DNA of 49,752 nt, taken from the IMG/VR virus record IMGVR_UViG_3300035698_006516, positions 1 through 49,752 of that record, one strand, 5' to 3'. Below the pieces are notes generated by a model. It saw only the letters and a program-made list of their open reading frames with translations. It made no database searches and was not told the DNA's origin. This document shows, in pieces, positions 9,678-20,619 of the stretch (position 1 is the first letter of the stretch; every line of letters begins with the position of its first letter). Made by a program: the position numbers and the translations under genes. Source of the stretch: a virus.

Positions 9678-12600
9678 TTAGATAAATTTGATTTTAATCT
9701 TTGGACTAATCTTCACACCAGCTCCAAAGTTCTTTTGAATAGTGTATTTGAGGATCAATCTATCTGGTTTATTTATTCCAACAGTTTTGATCCTTGAATA
9801 ACCTAATTCAAAACGATCAGCATCAGTTAAGAACTCGAATGAGACGGTATTTGGATTACCTTCTTCGCTTGAGGTTATTGATGCATCACGAAGTTCATAA
9901 AACTCTACTTCTTGTACTTCATAAAGTTTAAGAAGATTTAGTTTAATATAATCGATTACATATTCTTGGATTGATCCATATGTTCCAATATACTGAGTAT
10001 CATTTAATAGGTACTCATTGAACTTATCTTCAATTCCATTATCGATAAAGTAATTCGTAATAATGTTGTTTATGTTTAAATATCCTTCAACAGTATTAGT
10101 AGTTTCTTTTGCTACCATTTCAATTTGATCTAAGTCGACATCTGCTAGACTCTCTGATTCAGTAAGCGTAACTAAATCCAGCATCTCTAATTCAACTTCG
10201 TCCGGTAGAATTACAAGTTTACTTATGAAACTCTCATCTTCTTCTACCCTAAGTGCTCCAGAAACAGGAACATGATCTTTTCTATTTATATATTTATGAT
10301 GGAAGCCCCAGTCCCAATTACTACTCATTAAGAAATAGTTAGAATTACCTATTGCAATCTCATCGATCTTAGGATACTGTGGAGTATATATATCGTCTGA
10401 TTCTAAAGTAAGAATCTTAGAGTCAGCCACTTTGATATGATTGAAATTATCTAAACTCAATAGATTAGAAATATTCGTGTTCAATCGAGTGTTACCGAGA
10501 GCAATATCCTCAATATCATTATATTTGAAGTAGAACTTCGATCTAGTAAATAGGGCATCTCGAACAACAGGCTCAAATTCTCCTTTGTACCTGTTTAAAT
10601 CAAGAGTATTATCTAATCTAGCTTGTTCATAAACATAACCAATAGTTGTATTTCCAGAATACTGAGACGGCTTATCATCATCTGAAATTGAGATAACTTG
10701 ACTAGTTTTATTGATCTCACTTTGATCAGCAAGTTCTGCATAATATTTTGAGGATGGAACAATTACGGTATTTCCATTCACATCGTACTCGTAAGATTCA
10801 TATTCAATAATTGGGTTCAGTTCATTTACATACTTCTTAAATTGACCAAATGCTAATTTAGAGAATAGTCTCTCATAGTATTGTTCTCCACCCATTAATA
10901 CGAAGAATGCATAACTGTTCTTAACGATATTCTCGAAAGTAGGAGACAATGGTAGAGTTTGAACGAATCCTACATATGGGCTTATTCCAGTCGGGATAAT
11001 GATTCCTATATCTTCTGGAAAATATAATTCTGGGTGACTAACAAATTCATCAAAACTTTTATTTATTGGATTATAACTAGTAGCTGATGAGCCAGATATT
11101 AAATCAATGAAATAATGTTGGCCAGTATTAGAATCCCGATATCCAATTATCATATTAGAGGTAGGATTAATTATTTCGTCAGTTAAGAAAGATGGATAAT
11201 TTGGTATATATGGGCTATCTACTCTTACTAAATTCTCAGCAAGTACTGGACTATATATGTTAAGTTTACTTGATAATCTTACATTAGAGAAATGATCTAG
11301 TTTTGCATTATATTTCTTGTTCTTTACTGCATATAAAATAGTATGACTTAAATTAGCAATAGGTAATCCATTTACTATATCGAAATCAAATCGATAATCA
11401 CCATATATTGTCTCAAATGGAAGACCTGGTGCAAATGCGCCTGGATAACCTGGATTAGTTAAAAATACATTATCTGCAGGAACAGCAGTATCTAAAATAT
11501 TGCTAGTGACGACCGTTGGAACTCCATTATTGGCTTTCCAATGTCCAGCTATTTGAGAAAGATCACCAACTGCTATCTCAATAACAACTACAATGAATTT
11601 GAACTCTTTATGTTCAATGAATCTATATCTGATTGGAGGTTGTGATGGATCTCCCCAATTCTCAAGAACAGGTTTAAGTATACAGCTGAATTTATAGTCA
11701 GTAAATCTACTAGTCTTGTCTTTAGATATAGGCTTACCGTCTTCTCCTAAATCATTCTCATCATTTACATCTTTGAATAAGACTTTGAATCCTTTGAAGA
11801 ATGCTTCAAATTGTCCAGCTTTATTCTTATAAAGTCTAGAGTATCTAAATTGAGTCTCAGCAATATCTATTGGGTCACCATCTCCATTTACTCCGAACTG
11901 AGGAGTATATGTGAAGTAATTCAAGAAATAATCAGGATTGTTTAATAAATCTACTTCATTTAATGGATTATCAAAATAATAGTCATTCTTCTGCATCGCT
12001 TCTAATGCATCAGCATAATTAAATTTACTTTCAATATAGAACCATTCGTGAGTAAAGTTATCTGGATTTTGAGATAAGTCAGTATGATCTGGAGAAAAGT
12101 TATTTCTTCCAAATACAATCTCAGTGTTTAATCGATATGGGTTACTTCGTGAATCTTTACCGTCTTTAATTGCCCATTTCGTTATATATGGAAGAATCTT
12201 AGATCTAAGTGCAAAATCACTAGCCTCATTTTCTTTGTAGAAGTCATATTCAGTTTCGCTTAGTCCATTTATATATTTCGTTTTAAGAGCAAATTCAGTA
12301 GATTCATCGTCTGCTATTACTTTTTCTGGATCCTTAAGTATTGAGAATCCTTGGAAATTAGCTAATTCTGAATTTTCATCTATTATTCCAGTAGTATAAG
12401 AAGCAAGTGGAGCAATAAAATCATCATCAAATGAAACTAGTGGATTTCCAGAAACAATATTATATGATGTCTGGGCAGGTACAGTAAATGTAGGTATTAC
12501 TGGAATTCCTGGAGCTGAAGCTAACTCAATAGTACCAGTTCCATATATTTTATATGAAATGCCAGGTTCAAGTAATTCTACTCCTTCTGGGATATAATAA

Positions 12601-14951
12601 TCTTTATAGAAGTCAATAGTAGGAAAGTTCAAGTATTTACTACTTAAGAAGTCAAAGTCTAGATCCTTTATTGGAAATAGCGAAAGTAATCCAAAACTAG
12701 GTCTGAATTTCTTACGTATTAAGAATTCTGTGTAATTGATACTCGGTTCATCATCTTCGACTAGTGTAATTACTATTTTCTCATTATACTCTTGAATAGC
12801 CTTAGTAACACCAGCAGTAGTTGCTAAATTACCTTCTGTGACTAAGTCAACATAACTTGCAATTTTACTTATTCTTGACCAAGTATTCTTAGTTTTTACG
12901 AGTATATTGTTGAATTCAGCATTAATCTTATCCAGATGTTTCCTATCGAGTATTAGACGATTGCCTACTGGCTTAGAACCACCTTTGAAGTAGATTATAT
13001 TAGAAATCAAATCAGTTCCGTCTACGCCATCTACGTTGATTGAGGAGTAGTTTAGTGTTGGTGATTCTAGGCTAATCGCATGAAGATTATCAAATTCACC
13101 ATTAGCATTACATTTAATGAAGACATGATCATTGAATGCGTATGCTGTGAATGTACGATTTCTCATTCCATTCATTGCAGTTGCAATTGCGGTAGCTATT
13201 TCAGATGGATATCCGCCAGCATTAAAGTAAAATACATCATATCCGACTGTATTATCTATGTCGTTCCAGATGTATGCATCACCAGAATTTGGAACTTCTG
13301 CATATCCGAGGACAGCAGTCAATAAATCATATTTTCCAGTAGAATCACTTCTAGTTCCTCGTGGATGATATATTCTAAGCTCATCAGCATGTGAGAAGTC
13401 AGAATTAATTTTTATAGCTTGATATGAATAACCCTTAGCATTAGTTCCAAAGCCTGTATCTTGTAAATAGATCTCCTTGCTTGGACCAAATAATGTCGAT
13501 ATATCTATAACAGTATCGCCTAATGTTATTTTACCAGAACCAGTCTCAGTATATCCTGACCCAACTGCTGTTGGATTAATAGGAACAGAACTTAATTCAT
13601 ACGTAAATGACTGAGCTGATATTCTAGTAGTAACGAAAGTTCCAGCATAATCTGAATCTAAGCTTTCTACAAAAATTAAAGTATTGTCAGGAATATCAAT
13701 AGGATCACTAGTCGTAGCTGTAACTGTTGTCCCAACTGAGCTTAATGAATCAAGGGAAATTGGACTTTGAGTCCTATCAATTTCATATGGATCATTAGGC
13801 CTAGGAATATGTAAGCCACCTCTATTGTCTGATAGGTAATTAAAATATAGTGATTCTGAATCAGAAAATATATCTCTGAATTCTGACATATAAACTCCTA
13901 GATTCTTATATGGAATAACTACACCATCTGAATTACTTTGAGAAAGAATCGTTTCTTCGTTCTCATAATACAGACGTTTTAATGGTTCATTATTTGGCCA
14001 AGTAGAACGCTCAGAATAAGCACGATCTAAATCTATTTCTAATTTAGATAATTCAATACTATTTACATATACTCCCAAGTATCTATTGATCTCATAGTTT
14101 TTTGAAGTATCGTCATTAAATATGAATTCAAGATTTAGGATATTTGGAAATATTACCCCATTTCTTTCATAACCTTTAGTTATATTTTCTTCAAATGATT
14201 TTAATGGAGTAGAAGCAATATATTGATCATACATTAGTTCTCCTTTATTACCCATTACTCCAGAATCAATAACTATTCCATTCCATGTAGTATATTCGCG
14301 AGAATCAAATGAAACTGATAATGGACTAACTGGAAAATCAGAAGCTTCTTTATAGTCTCGTATATATTTACCTAACACAGAATCTGAACTTAAATCAAAG
14401 GTTTTAATAATTGAAGCTTTCTTAAATAGATCAATTAAGTATTCGTCTGAATTATAACCAGATTCATATTTTGTTTTGAAGGCATCAACTGAATGATTCA
14501 TAGGATCCTTTAATTTAAAGATTACGAAATATTTAGGAATATCCTTCTTTAAATATAGTGGAGCTAAATATGAAAATCGTTCTTCATACTTACTTGATGC
14601 AAAATACTTAGCTCCACTAAAATAGTTTGAAAAATCAAATTGATCTTTAAAGTCTTTAGAGGTTTTAGTCGAATCTACTTTAGCAGTTGCATCAAAGATT
14701 ATCTCATTTGGTGTTGCTCCACCTTTAAAAAATTGATAGATATTCGATGCTAGCGAGTGTGATACATCTATTGGAAATTTAGAATAATCATCTTTAGCTA
14801 GTTCTAAGTTAGCTGGTATTGCATTAAGCCAAAGTTCACTTGTTCCATTAGTAGTTAATTTAACGTTTCCAGTTAATTTTGGATTCGTTCTGACTAATTG
14901 GAAACTAGAATCTTCGCTTAGTACTTTAGTATATACGAGTTCTTTTGCCAT
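9678..14951 (-). CDS. Giant virion structural protein (1757 aa), likely baseplate
   Basis: At 1757 residues this is the largest gene in the window. I recognise no catalytic motif. The N-terminal part (MAKELVYTKVLSEDSSFQLV...) and a region around residues 90-150 (SYLAPLYLKKDIPKYFVIFK) look like a baseplate scaffold. Residues 390-470 contain a beta-rich insertion (SSVGTTVTATTSDP, DYAGTFVTTRISAQSFTYEL) of the kind seen in phage fibre proteins. There are no membrane segments or signal peptide. Its place between fibre and wedge-like genes in one minus-strand series, with gaps of 2 and 9 nt, suggests co-expression and a baseplate position. The sequence CCTAAATAAATGG at its start overlaps the ATG and was not accepted as a promoter. 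Confidence 0.55.
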   Translation of the reverse strand: MAKELVYTKVLSEDSSFQLVRTNPKLTGNVKLTTNGTSELWLNAIPANLELAKDDYSKFPIDVSHSLASNIYQFFKGGATPNEIIFDATAKVDSTKTSKDFKDQFDFSNYFSGAKYFASSKYEERFSYLAPLYLKKDIPKYFVIFKLKDPMNHSVDAFKTKYESGYNSDEYLIDLFKKASIIKTFDLSSDSVLGKYIRDYKEASDFPVSPLSVSFDSREYTTWNGIVIDSGVMGNKGELMYDQYIASTPLKSFEENITKGYERNGVIFPNILNLEFIFNDDTSKNYEINRYLGVYVNSIELSKLEIDLDRAYSERSTWPNNEPLKRLYYENEETILSQSNSDGVVIPYKNLGVYMSEFRDIFSDSESLYFNYLSDNRGGLHIPRPNDPYEIDRTQSPISLDSLSSVGTTVTATTSDPIDIPDNTLIFVESLDSDYAGTFVTTRISAQSFTYELSSVPINPTAVGSGYTETGSGKITLGDTVIDISTLFGPSKEIYLQDTGFGTNAKGYSYQAIKINSDFSHADELRIYHPRGTRSDSTGKYDLLTAVLGYAEVPNSGDAYIWNDIDNTVGYDVFYFNAGGYPSEIATAIATAMNGMRNRTFTAYAFNDHVFIKCNANGEFDNLHAISLESPTLNYSSINVDGVDGTDLISNIIYFKGGSKPVGNRLILDRKHLDKINAEFNNILVKTKNTWSRISKIASYVDLVTEGNLATTAGVTKAIQEYNEKIVITLVEDDEPSINYTEFLIRKKFRPSFGLLSLFPIKDLDFDFLSSKYLNFPTIDFYKDYYIPEGVELLEPGISYKIYGTGTIELASAPGIPVIPTFTVPAQTSYNIVSGNPLVSFDDDFIAPLASYTTGIIDENSELANFQGFSILKDPEKVIADDESTEFALKTKYINGLSETEYDFYKENEASDFALRSKILPYITKWAIKDGKDSRSNPYRLNTEIVFGRNNFSPDHTDLSQNPDNFTHEWFYIESKFNYADALEAMQKNDYYFDNPLNEVDLLNNPDYFLNYFTYTPQFGVNGDGDPIDIAETQFRYSRLYKNKAGQFEAFFKGFKVLFKDVNDENDLGEDGKPISKDKTSRFTDYKFSCILKPVLENWGDPSQPPIRYRFIEHKEFKFIVVVIEIAVGDLSQIAGHWKANNGVPTVVTSNILDTAVPADNVFLTNPGYPGAFAPGLPFETIYGDYRFDFDIVNGLPIANLSHTILYAVKNKKYNAKLDHFSNVRLSSKLNIYSPVLAENLVRVDSPYIPNYPSFLTDEIINPTSNMIIGYRDSNTGQHYFIDLISGSSATSYNPINKSFDEFVSHPELYFPEDIGIIIPTGISPYVGFVQTLPLSPTFENIVKNSYAFFVLMGGEQYYERLFSKLAFGQFKKYVNELNPIIEYESYEYDVNGNTVIVPSSKYYAELADQSEINKTSQVISISDDDKPSQYSGNTTIGYVYEQARLDNTLDLNRYKGEFEPVVRDALFTRSKFYFKYNDIEDIALGNTRLNTNISNLLSLDNFNHIKVADSKILTLESDDIYTPQYPKIDEIAIGNSNYFLMSSNWDWGFHHKYINRKDHVPVSGALRVEEDESFISKLVILPDEVELEMLDLVTLTESESLADVDLDQIEMVAKETTNTVEGYLNINNIITNYFIDNGIEDKFNEYLLNDTQYIGTYGSIQEYVIDYIKLNLLKLYEVQEVEFYELRDASITSSEEGNPNTVSFEFLTDADRFELGYSRIKTVGINKPDRLILKYTIQKNFGAGVKISPKIKIKFI

Positions 14952-14960
14952 TTATTTAGG

Positions 14961-17900
14961 TTAGAATGAAGTTACTGTTCCTTGTGATTGGACGATTGGT
15001 GCATCTAATGAAGTCTCTTTATTATATTGACAGTCGACTTGTATATCGAATGAGAATGGAGAGTCGTCCTTTAAGATAAGGTCTATGCCTATTCGTTTTT
15101 GATATTTAACATTAGTTAATGTCTCAGAATTTCTATAACCTCCAATATGCCCTAATTTGTCTGAACATCTATATTGAAATAATACTGGAATATTTATAGC
15201 ATTTTCGCTACCGAAATCAATATCTTTAGTTGAACGAGCTGGGAAGTTTCCTTCTACTGATGCTGATTCATAACTTAGTGGGAACATATATAAATATGTT
15301 CCACATGTGAATTTTCCAAGTAAATATTCATCATTTTGAGTAAATCCTAATTTAATTGGATAATGTGACATATTTCTAGTAGCATTGTTAGTAGGAGTAT
15401 TTGGTGTAATTCTACTTGCTTGTTTGTAATACTCTATACCAAATGAATCAACTCCTTCTGATATTGAGGTATTAAAATGTCTAGCTTGTGAAAAAGGAAG
15501 AGCTGCTTGTGGAACATTTGGAAAAGTACCAATAAATTCTGGCATAAATAGCTCAGATAGATTAGTACCAACTGTAATATCATATGATGCGCCTAATGTG
15601 GCTAATTTAGGGTGATCTTTGTGAATACTAAATTCACTTAAATATCCACCGCCTTGTGGAATATTATTCACATCAGTATATCCATTCCAAACATTAGTTT
15701 GAATAGTAGGAGATATATCAGTTGGGTCATATGGTAAGAAGTGTCCCCAATCTGTTGGAACTAAGTTAGTAAGTAAATAATTGTAAGTAGGAACTGCTGA
15801 ATATGCAGTAGTGTCGCTTGGGAAATATAATTCCTCAGATAATCCATAATCTCTAACTCTACTATTTATATACTGACTTCTGACTTGTCCAGATTGTAGA
15901 CTAGGAATTTGCTTAAAGTTTCCAATCTCTGGAACATCATTTCTATTAACACCTAATGGAACAATATCGTATCTACGATTAACGTGATAATCATCTGCTG
16001 GATTAGCAATAGGATCACTATCATTAGCTAACTGAGATTCTCCTCCAAATAATAATGATATTAATTGTAATTGAGTCGCTGAAGTGTTTTCAACAGATAT
16101 AGTGTATTTTTTAGTTATTATGGCTCCATCTTTATAGATAGTAGTTCCACCAGTAGTATCTTTAATTTGATCACGATAGAATCCTGCAAATAATTTTACA
16201 GTATCGCCATTTTTAACAGTTGAAACATTTCCATTAGGATCAATTACTGAAACTTTAATTACGCCTGAATCAGTCGATAATGCTTTTTGAACTGCTTCTA
16301 ATTCAGCAGTTACTGTTTTAAGCTTTTCATATAAATCGATGACATTACCTTCGCTTGTATAAAAACCACTAGCTATGTCTGGAGATAGGTGAGCAAAGAA
16401 TCGTTCACCGGTAGTAAACTGATTCGCAATGTGAGTATCAACCCCTTTGTCTATTAAACTCTTTTCAAAATCTAGTCTAGATTTATCAGCAAACACTTTT
16501 TGAGCAATTACAGTTCCTTCTTCTTCAGAAGATATGTTTTCTGGGAAAGCTACTTGAACTGCTGCTGACCATTTAGATTCTACTGAGTTGTCTGGCCATC
16601 CTGCTTCAGATAGAGTCTTAACTTGAATTTCAACAATTTCTCCTTTTCTAATTGGAATACTTAGTTGATTTGTGTTTACTACATCAGAATCAGATACTTT
16701 CTCCTCTGCCCATTCATATAAACCGGTTGCTGGATTTAATTCTTTTATTCTAGGTTTAGTAAGCTCTTCTTTCCATGGAGAATATGACGCAGCTTTATCT
16801 GCACCATCAATATCTACAAATTTTTGTTGTGATGCTTTAGGTTGATTTCCAGTTTGGCTCAAATATCTATATCGATATTTAAACTGTGCAGCGCTTTGTG
16901 GACCATATTTACTAGTTAGTTTTGCAGGTATTTGCCAAAATCCTCTAACTGCATATTTCTTTTTAGCTACAAATTGTGGAGTAGTAGATAATTGTAGAGT
17001 TAGATTATTAACGACCGTCATTAAATTAGTCGTCTTCTCACTTCGCTCTATTTGAACTTCTTTAAGTTGTTTTTCAAGACGCTTAGATTCTTGTTTAGTT
17101 TTAGAAGTAGTTGTAATATTTGCTTTAATATTATCAATTTTCTTACTAAGCTCTTGGATCTCTTTCTCAGTAGCAGCTTTTTCTTTAACTGTGTTCTTAA
17201 GATTAATAATATTCTTATCGTCTTGGATATGCTGGTCGATCTGGACAACACTAAAGTTTGCAGCACTTAATGCTGGTGGTAATGGTGTTTCACCTATGAT
17301 TGCAGGAAGCTTCTTCTCTTTAGCTAGATTCATAAGAATCAAACCAAAGTCAGACACAAAATTAGTATAGTAATCTTCAAGAGAAGAAGTACTATTATCT
17401 GATAATGGAATAGTTAATTCATTTGTGTAAATAGCTACGCCGCTTGAGTAGTCATCAATAGTTAAGTTTTTAGCTTTACTTATCGGTTTAATAAATACTA
17501 TTTGACGTTCATTGAATCCTACATTAACTTGTAGTTCAGGAAGTCTATATGGACTTGGCTTAAGTCTAAGAGAACTTGCACCAATAGTAATTGGATCATT
17601 TCCAAATACTCGTTCAAGCACAACTTCAAGATCTGTTTTATTTACAGTAGTTACTCGATATTCAGAATCACCATCTGTTATTAACATATCTCCTTCTGCA
17701 AGTACTCTAGTGTTCTTCACATCAGATAAAACATCAGTATAATGTAAGGTATTGAGTTTATATCTTTTTCTAAGAACAGATGCTGTTTTGTTGTTAGTAA
17801 GAGTTTGAATTCCTTCTTCTTCAAGTATACGTGAAACGTCAAAGGATCCTTTATATCTATTCACAGCAACTTCTACATCTACGGTATTATCATCTTCGAA

Positions 17901-18500
17901 ATAATCAATACCATTTGCATCAAGATCTGATTTTAGAGTATCAAGATTAATATTGTTGTTTTCTTTATAATTTACATCGAAGAAATCAGCAGAATCATCA
18001 TTGTTTACTGAATTGATTATAATTCGTTTTACTACAAATTGGTCAATATCATCAGTTAATACTGCGGCAATATCTAGACCAACATATAGAAGAGGATTTA
18101 AGAATGATTCGAAGAACCAATTATTCTTTACTCTAAATTCAGTAGGTAATTTAATATTAGCACCACTAATTGCTTCTAATTCATCAAGCAATTTAGCAGT
18201 ACGTTTAAGTTCAAACTTTCGAACTTCTCCATTTTTGTTCTTAATACCAATAGTATCAGAATTTGTTGATATGAGTGTTTCGAAATTTGAAGATACATCT
18301 TCTACTTTTCCTTTAAGATAACCGAATGATGGAACACTTATAGTATATGTCTCACCGTTTTGTTTAGTCTGAGTTATACTCACATTCTCAGACTTAGATT
18401 CAAGTATATCACTAAGACTAAACATGAAGTTATTCATATTGTCTATATCAGTTACCAGTCTAGCTAGAACTTCATCTAGAGTATGTTTAGTAGAACCCAT
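14961..18500 (-). CDS. Large baseplate-like protein with coiled coil and FnIII-like domain
   Basis: The protein has 1179 residues. The N-terminal 400 residues are mixed helix and strand. Residues about 418-500 form a long charged coiled coil (AATEKEIQELSKKIDNIKAN, QESKRLEKQLKEVQIERSEK). Next is a fibronectin type III-like module at about 510-625 (AQFKYRYRYLSQTG, KGEIVEIQVKTLSEAGW, ESKWSAAVQVAFP). The remainder is beta-rich with many aromatic and proline residues. Coiled coils and FnIII modules are common in phage baseplate and spike proteins. It sits 4 nt downstream of the 698-residue gene and 9 nt upstream of the giant gene, so all are probably one transcript. The specific baseplate component cannot be named. 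Confidence 0.55.
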   Translation of the reverse strand: MGSTKHTLDEVLARLVTDIDNMNNFMFSLSDILESKSENVSITQTKQNGETYTISVPSFGYLKGKVEDVSSNFETLISTNSDTIGIKNKNGEVRKFELKRTAKLLDELEAISGANIKLPTEFRVKNNWFFESFLNPLLYVGLDIAAVLTDDIDQFVVKRIIINSVNNDDSADFFDVNYKENNNINLDTLKSDLDANGIDYFEDDNTVDVEVAVNRYKGSFDVSRILEEEGIQTLTNNKTASVLRKRYKLNTLHYTDVLSDVKNTRVLAEGDMLITDGDSEYRVTTVNKTDLEVVLERVFGNDPITIGASSLRLKPSPYRLPELQVNVGFNERQIVFIKPISKAKNLTIDDYSSGVAIYTNELTIPLSDNSTSSLEDYYTNFVSDFGLILMNLAKEKKLPAIIGETPLPPALSAANFSVVQIDQHIQDDKNIINLKNTVKEKAATEKEIQELSKKIDNIKANITTTSKTKQESKRLEKQLKEVQIERSEKTTNLMTVVNNLTLQLSTTPQFVAKKKYAVRGFWQIPAKLTSKYGPQSAAQFKYRYRYLSQTGNQPKASQQKFVDIDGADKAASYSPWKEELTKPRIKELNPATGLYEWAEEKVSDSDVVNTNQLSIPIRKGEIVEIQVKTLSEAGWPDNSVESKWSAAVQVAFPENISSEEEGTVIAQKVFADKSRLDFEKSLIDKGVDTHIANQFTTGERFFAHLSPDIASGFYTSEGNVIDLYEKLKTVTAELEAVQKALSTDSGVIKVSVIDPNGNVSTVKNGDTVKLFAGFYRDQIKDTTGGTTIYKDGAIITKKYTISVENTSATQLQLISLLFGGESQLANDSDPIANPADDYHVNRRYDIVPLGVNRNDVPEIGNFKQIPSLQSGQVRSQYINSRVRDYGLSEELYFPSDTTAYSAVPTYNYLLTNLVPTDWGHFLPYDPTDISPTIQTNVWNGYTDVNNIPQGGGYLSEFSIHKDHPKLATLGASYDITVGTNLSELFMPEFIGTFPNVPQAALPFSQARHFNTSISEGVDSFGIEYYKQASRITPNTPTNNATRNMSHYPIKLGFTQNDEYLLGKFTCGTYLYMFPLSYESASVEGNFPARSTKDIDFGSENAINIPVLFQYRCSDKLGHIGGYRNSETLTNVKYQKRIGIDLILKDDSPFSFDIQVDCQYNKETSLDAPIVQSQGTVTSF

Positions 18501-18504
18501 GTAA

Positions 18505-20601
18505 TTATCTTATTTTATCTATTTTAAATGTTAAATTATTCGCGTCTAAACAAATAATATCAAACATTGGTGTATCATCTGGTGCAAAGTCAACTGAACT
18601 AAGAACATTCACTAATACTCCATACTCACCATTATTGGTTATGTTTTGAGAATCAGTGTAAACTTTAATATCATAAATGCCTAAAACAAATGGATCGTCA
18701 AAGACTAATCGAATAACTTGTCCCTTTTTCCATGAATTAATCTCATCATTTATGAATATTTCTAGATCTTTAATAAGAACGATAGGCTGACCACTATTTT
18801 GATGTGCAATATAATTCTTATTTTTAGATAAGTTAATGACGTTTGTTGTGAATAAATTAAGTAATGAATCATTCGCAATATTGAAGTCTTCATTAATATT
18901 TTCTATTCTTATTCGATTTGGAGTTTTACGATTAATGTATATTCCTGAACCTGGACGAATAGCATCAGTGTCATATGATACTGAGATATTAGAATCTCCA
19001 GATATAATCGAATCTACTTTATCATTTGTACTCTCAATTATCTTAACTAATGAATTAGTATTAGCAAATATTGCTGAATTCTCAGCAAGAGAAGTCTCAA
19101 GATTACTTAAACGAATCTGTAAATCATCAGCAGTTTCGGTATTAATAAGAAGATCCTTAGTCTTAGATAAATCTTGTCTAAGGGCTACCATTTCTAGTAA
19201 ATTCTCTTGAAATCCATATTGTAATTCAGTAAATTGAGTCAATACATCTGTGAATAGTTCAAGAGAGAATGTTGAATAATCATTTATTGATCGTTCAACT
19301 AATACGTTTTCAACTGAGTTATCTAATTTAAGATTTGATTTGAACGCATAAGCTGTACCATTAACTTTACTTAATGGGTCTGGCTTAAATTTAGTAATTA
19401 CTGGAATTTGGAATTCTAAACCACTTTGTTGGATTTTATCTAGAAATTGTACTCCATATAGATTTGTTTGAACATCAATAGGTTGTCCATTCGCATCTAA
19501 GTTATTTGGATCATACACATCATAGTAAAGTAGAACTGCATTAAACTCAAAGTCTCTATTTGCAACATAATCGTTAAATTGTGAGAAAACTGATATTTCT
19601 GGGTTTTCACTTGCTAATTTATAGTTACTTAATTCGAAATCAAGCTCAATTCCATCTAAGGTAGATCTCTGATATTCAACTACATCTGTACCTAATTGCT
19701 TATAAATTACTTGATCAGTAGCTACATTGAATTTTCCAGTGCCGTTATAATTATCTGTATAGTATGAATTCCTAATTGTTTGTGTGAACCAGTTTCCTGT
19801 AACGTATGGATCAGCTATTGCATTCTTAATTTGAGCAGTAGCACTCGCATCATCTAAGTCATAATATGCTTTCATAGATAATCCAAATGGGTGTGTCTCA
19901 TTATATTGTCTACCAGAAAGGTATTCAATATTTAGAGGGTTATCTGCATTATTTGCAATAACCATATTTGGATAATAATTAGCATCAGTCGTTGATTTGA
20001 ATAATACATGAGGAGTAGTACCTACATTAGTTGGAACATATACGTAAACTTCTGTGTAAGAATTATGATTTGATCTTACTGTGTTTACTACATCTATTTC
20101 ACCAATATATTTTACTATTTTATCATATGTTGAATTAGTCTCAGCTTTCTCTACAAATCGCTTATCTGAAATAACATCAGAATTAACTTCAAAGGCATTA
20201 GCATCTTGGAATCTAATTCCTCCTAATTCCTTTATCCATTTCCAAAATATACGCTCGGCAACAGTTTTCTTTTCTTCTCGTTTATATTGAGGACGACTTA
20301 TAAGTAATGACTCTAAGTTTAATGCATAATTTTGAAAGCTTTGTGCTAAATTGACATTATTGTCTGCATTTATACCATCAATTAATGGAGTTTCACCTTG
20401 TGCTAGAAACTGTAATTTATTATCAGTAGGCAGGTAATCTGGAGTCCCTATTATTGGGATCTTCAGAAGTGCAAATTTAGAAAATCGTACCGCATTATCA
20501 GTGTTGCTGATTGTAGTATTAATATCTTCGAGTGCACTTTGAAAGTTATATAATATTCCTTTCTTGTCTTGTACTGGCTTTATCAGCGGAGTTACAGTCA
20601 T
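18505..20601 (-). CDS. Baseplate-like structural protein (698 aa)
   Basis: The product has 698 residues. An N-terminal conserved-looking block (KKTVAERIFWKWIKELGGIR, near residue 110) is followed by mixed alpha/beta sequence. A coiled coil covers about residues 465-535 (LQIRLSNLETSLAENSAIFA). A compact C-terminal beta domain begins near residue 545 (SYDTDAIRPGSGIYINRKTP). No enzyme motif is visible. It is flanked by the 1179-residue protein (4 nt) and the 330-residue protein (18 nt) in the minus-strand series. A virion or baseplate role is inferred from context and from the coiled-coil-plus-beta design. No strong late box lies immediately upstream, so it is probably transcribed with its neighbours. 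Confidence 0.5.
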   Translation of the reverse strand: MTVTPLIKPVQDKKGILYNFQSALEDINTTISNTDNAVRFSKFALLKIPIIGTPDYLPTDNKLQFLAQGETPLIDGINADNNVNLAQSFQNYALNLESLLISRPQYKREEKKTVAERIFWKWIKELGGIRFQDANAFEVNSDVISDKRFVEKAETNSTYDKIVKYIGEIDVVNTVRSNHNSYTEVYVYVPTNVGTTPHVLFKSTTDANYYPNMVIANNADNPLNIEYLSGRQYNETHPFGLSMKAYYDLDDASATAQIKNAIADPYVTGNWFTQTIRNSYYTDNYNGTGKFNVATDQVIYKQLGTDVVEYQRSTLDGIELDFELSNYKLASENPEISVFSQFNDYVANRDFEFNAVLLYYDVYDPNNLDANGQPIDVQTNLYGVQFLDKIQQSGLEFQIPVITKFKPDPLSKVNGTAYAFKSNLKLDNSVENVLVERSINDYSTFSLELFTDVLTQFTELQYGFQENLLEMVALRQDLSKTKDLLINTETADDLQIRLSNLETSLAENSAIFANTNSLVKIIESTNDKVDSIISGDSNISVSYDTDAIRPGSGIYINRKTPNRIRIENINEDFNIANDSLLNLFTTNVINLSKNKNYIAHQNSGQPIVLIKDLEIFINDEINSWKKGQVIRLVFDDPFVLGIYDIKVYTDSQNITNNGEYGVLVNVLSSVDFAPDDTPMFDIICLDANNLTFKIDKIR

Positions 20602-20619
20602 CGGTAATTACTTAATTTT

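Noticed and set aside
10285-10300. TATATAAATA-like strings within the 1757-residue gene
   Set aside because: They lie deep in coding sequence with no start codon downstream; they are expected in AT-rich DNA.
14951-14960. CTAAATAAATG resembling a late box before the 1757-residue gene
   Set aside because: It overlaps the start codon itself, leaving no room for a leader.
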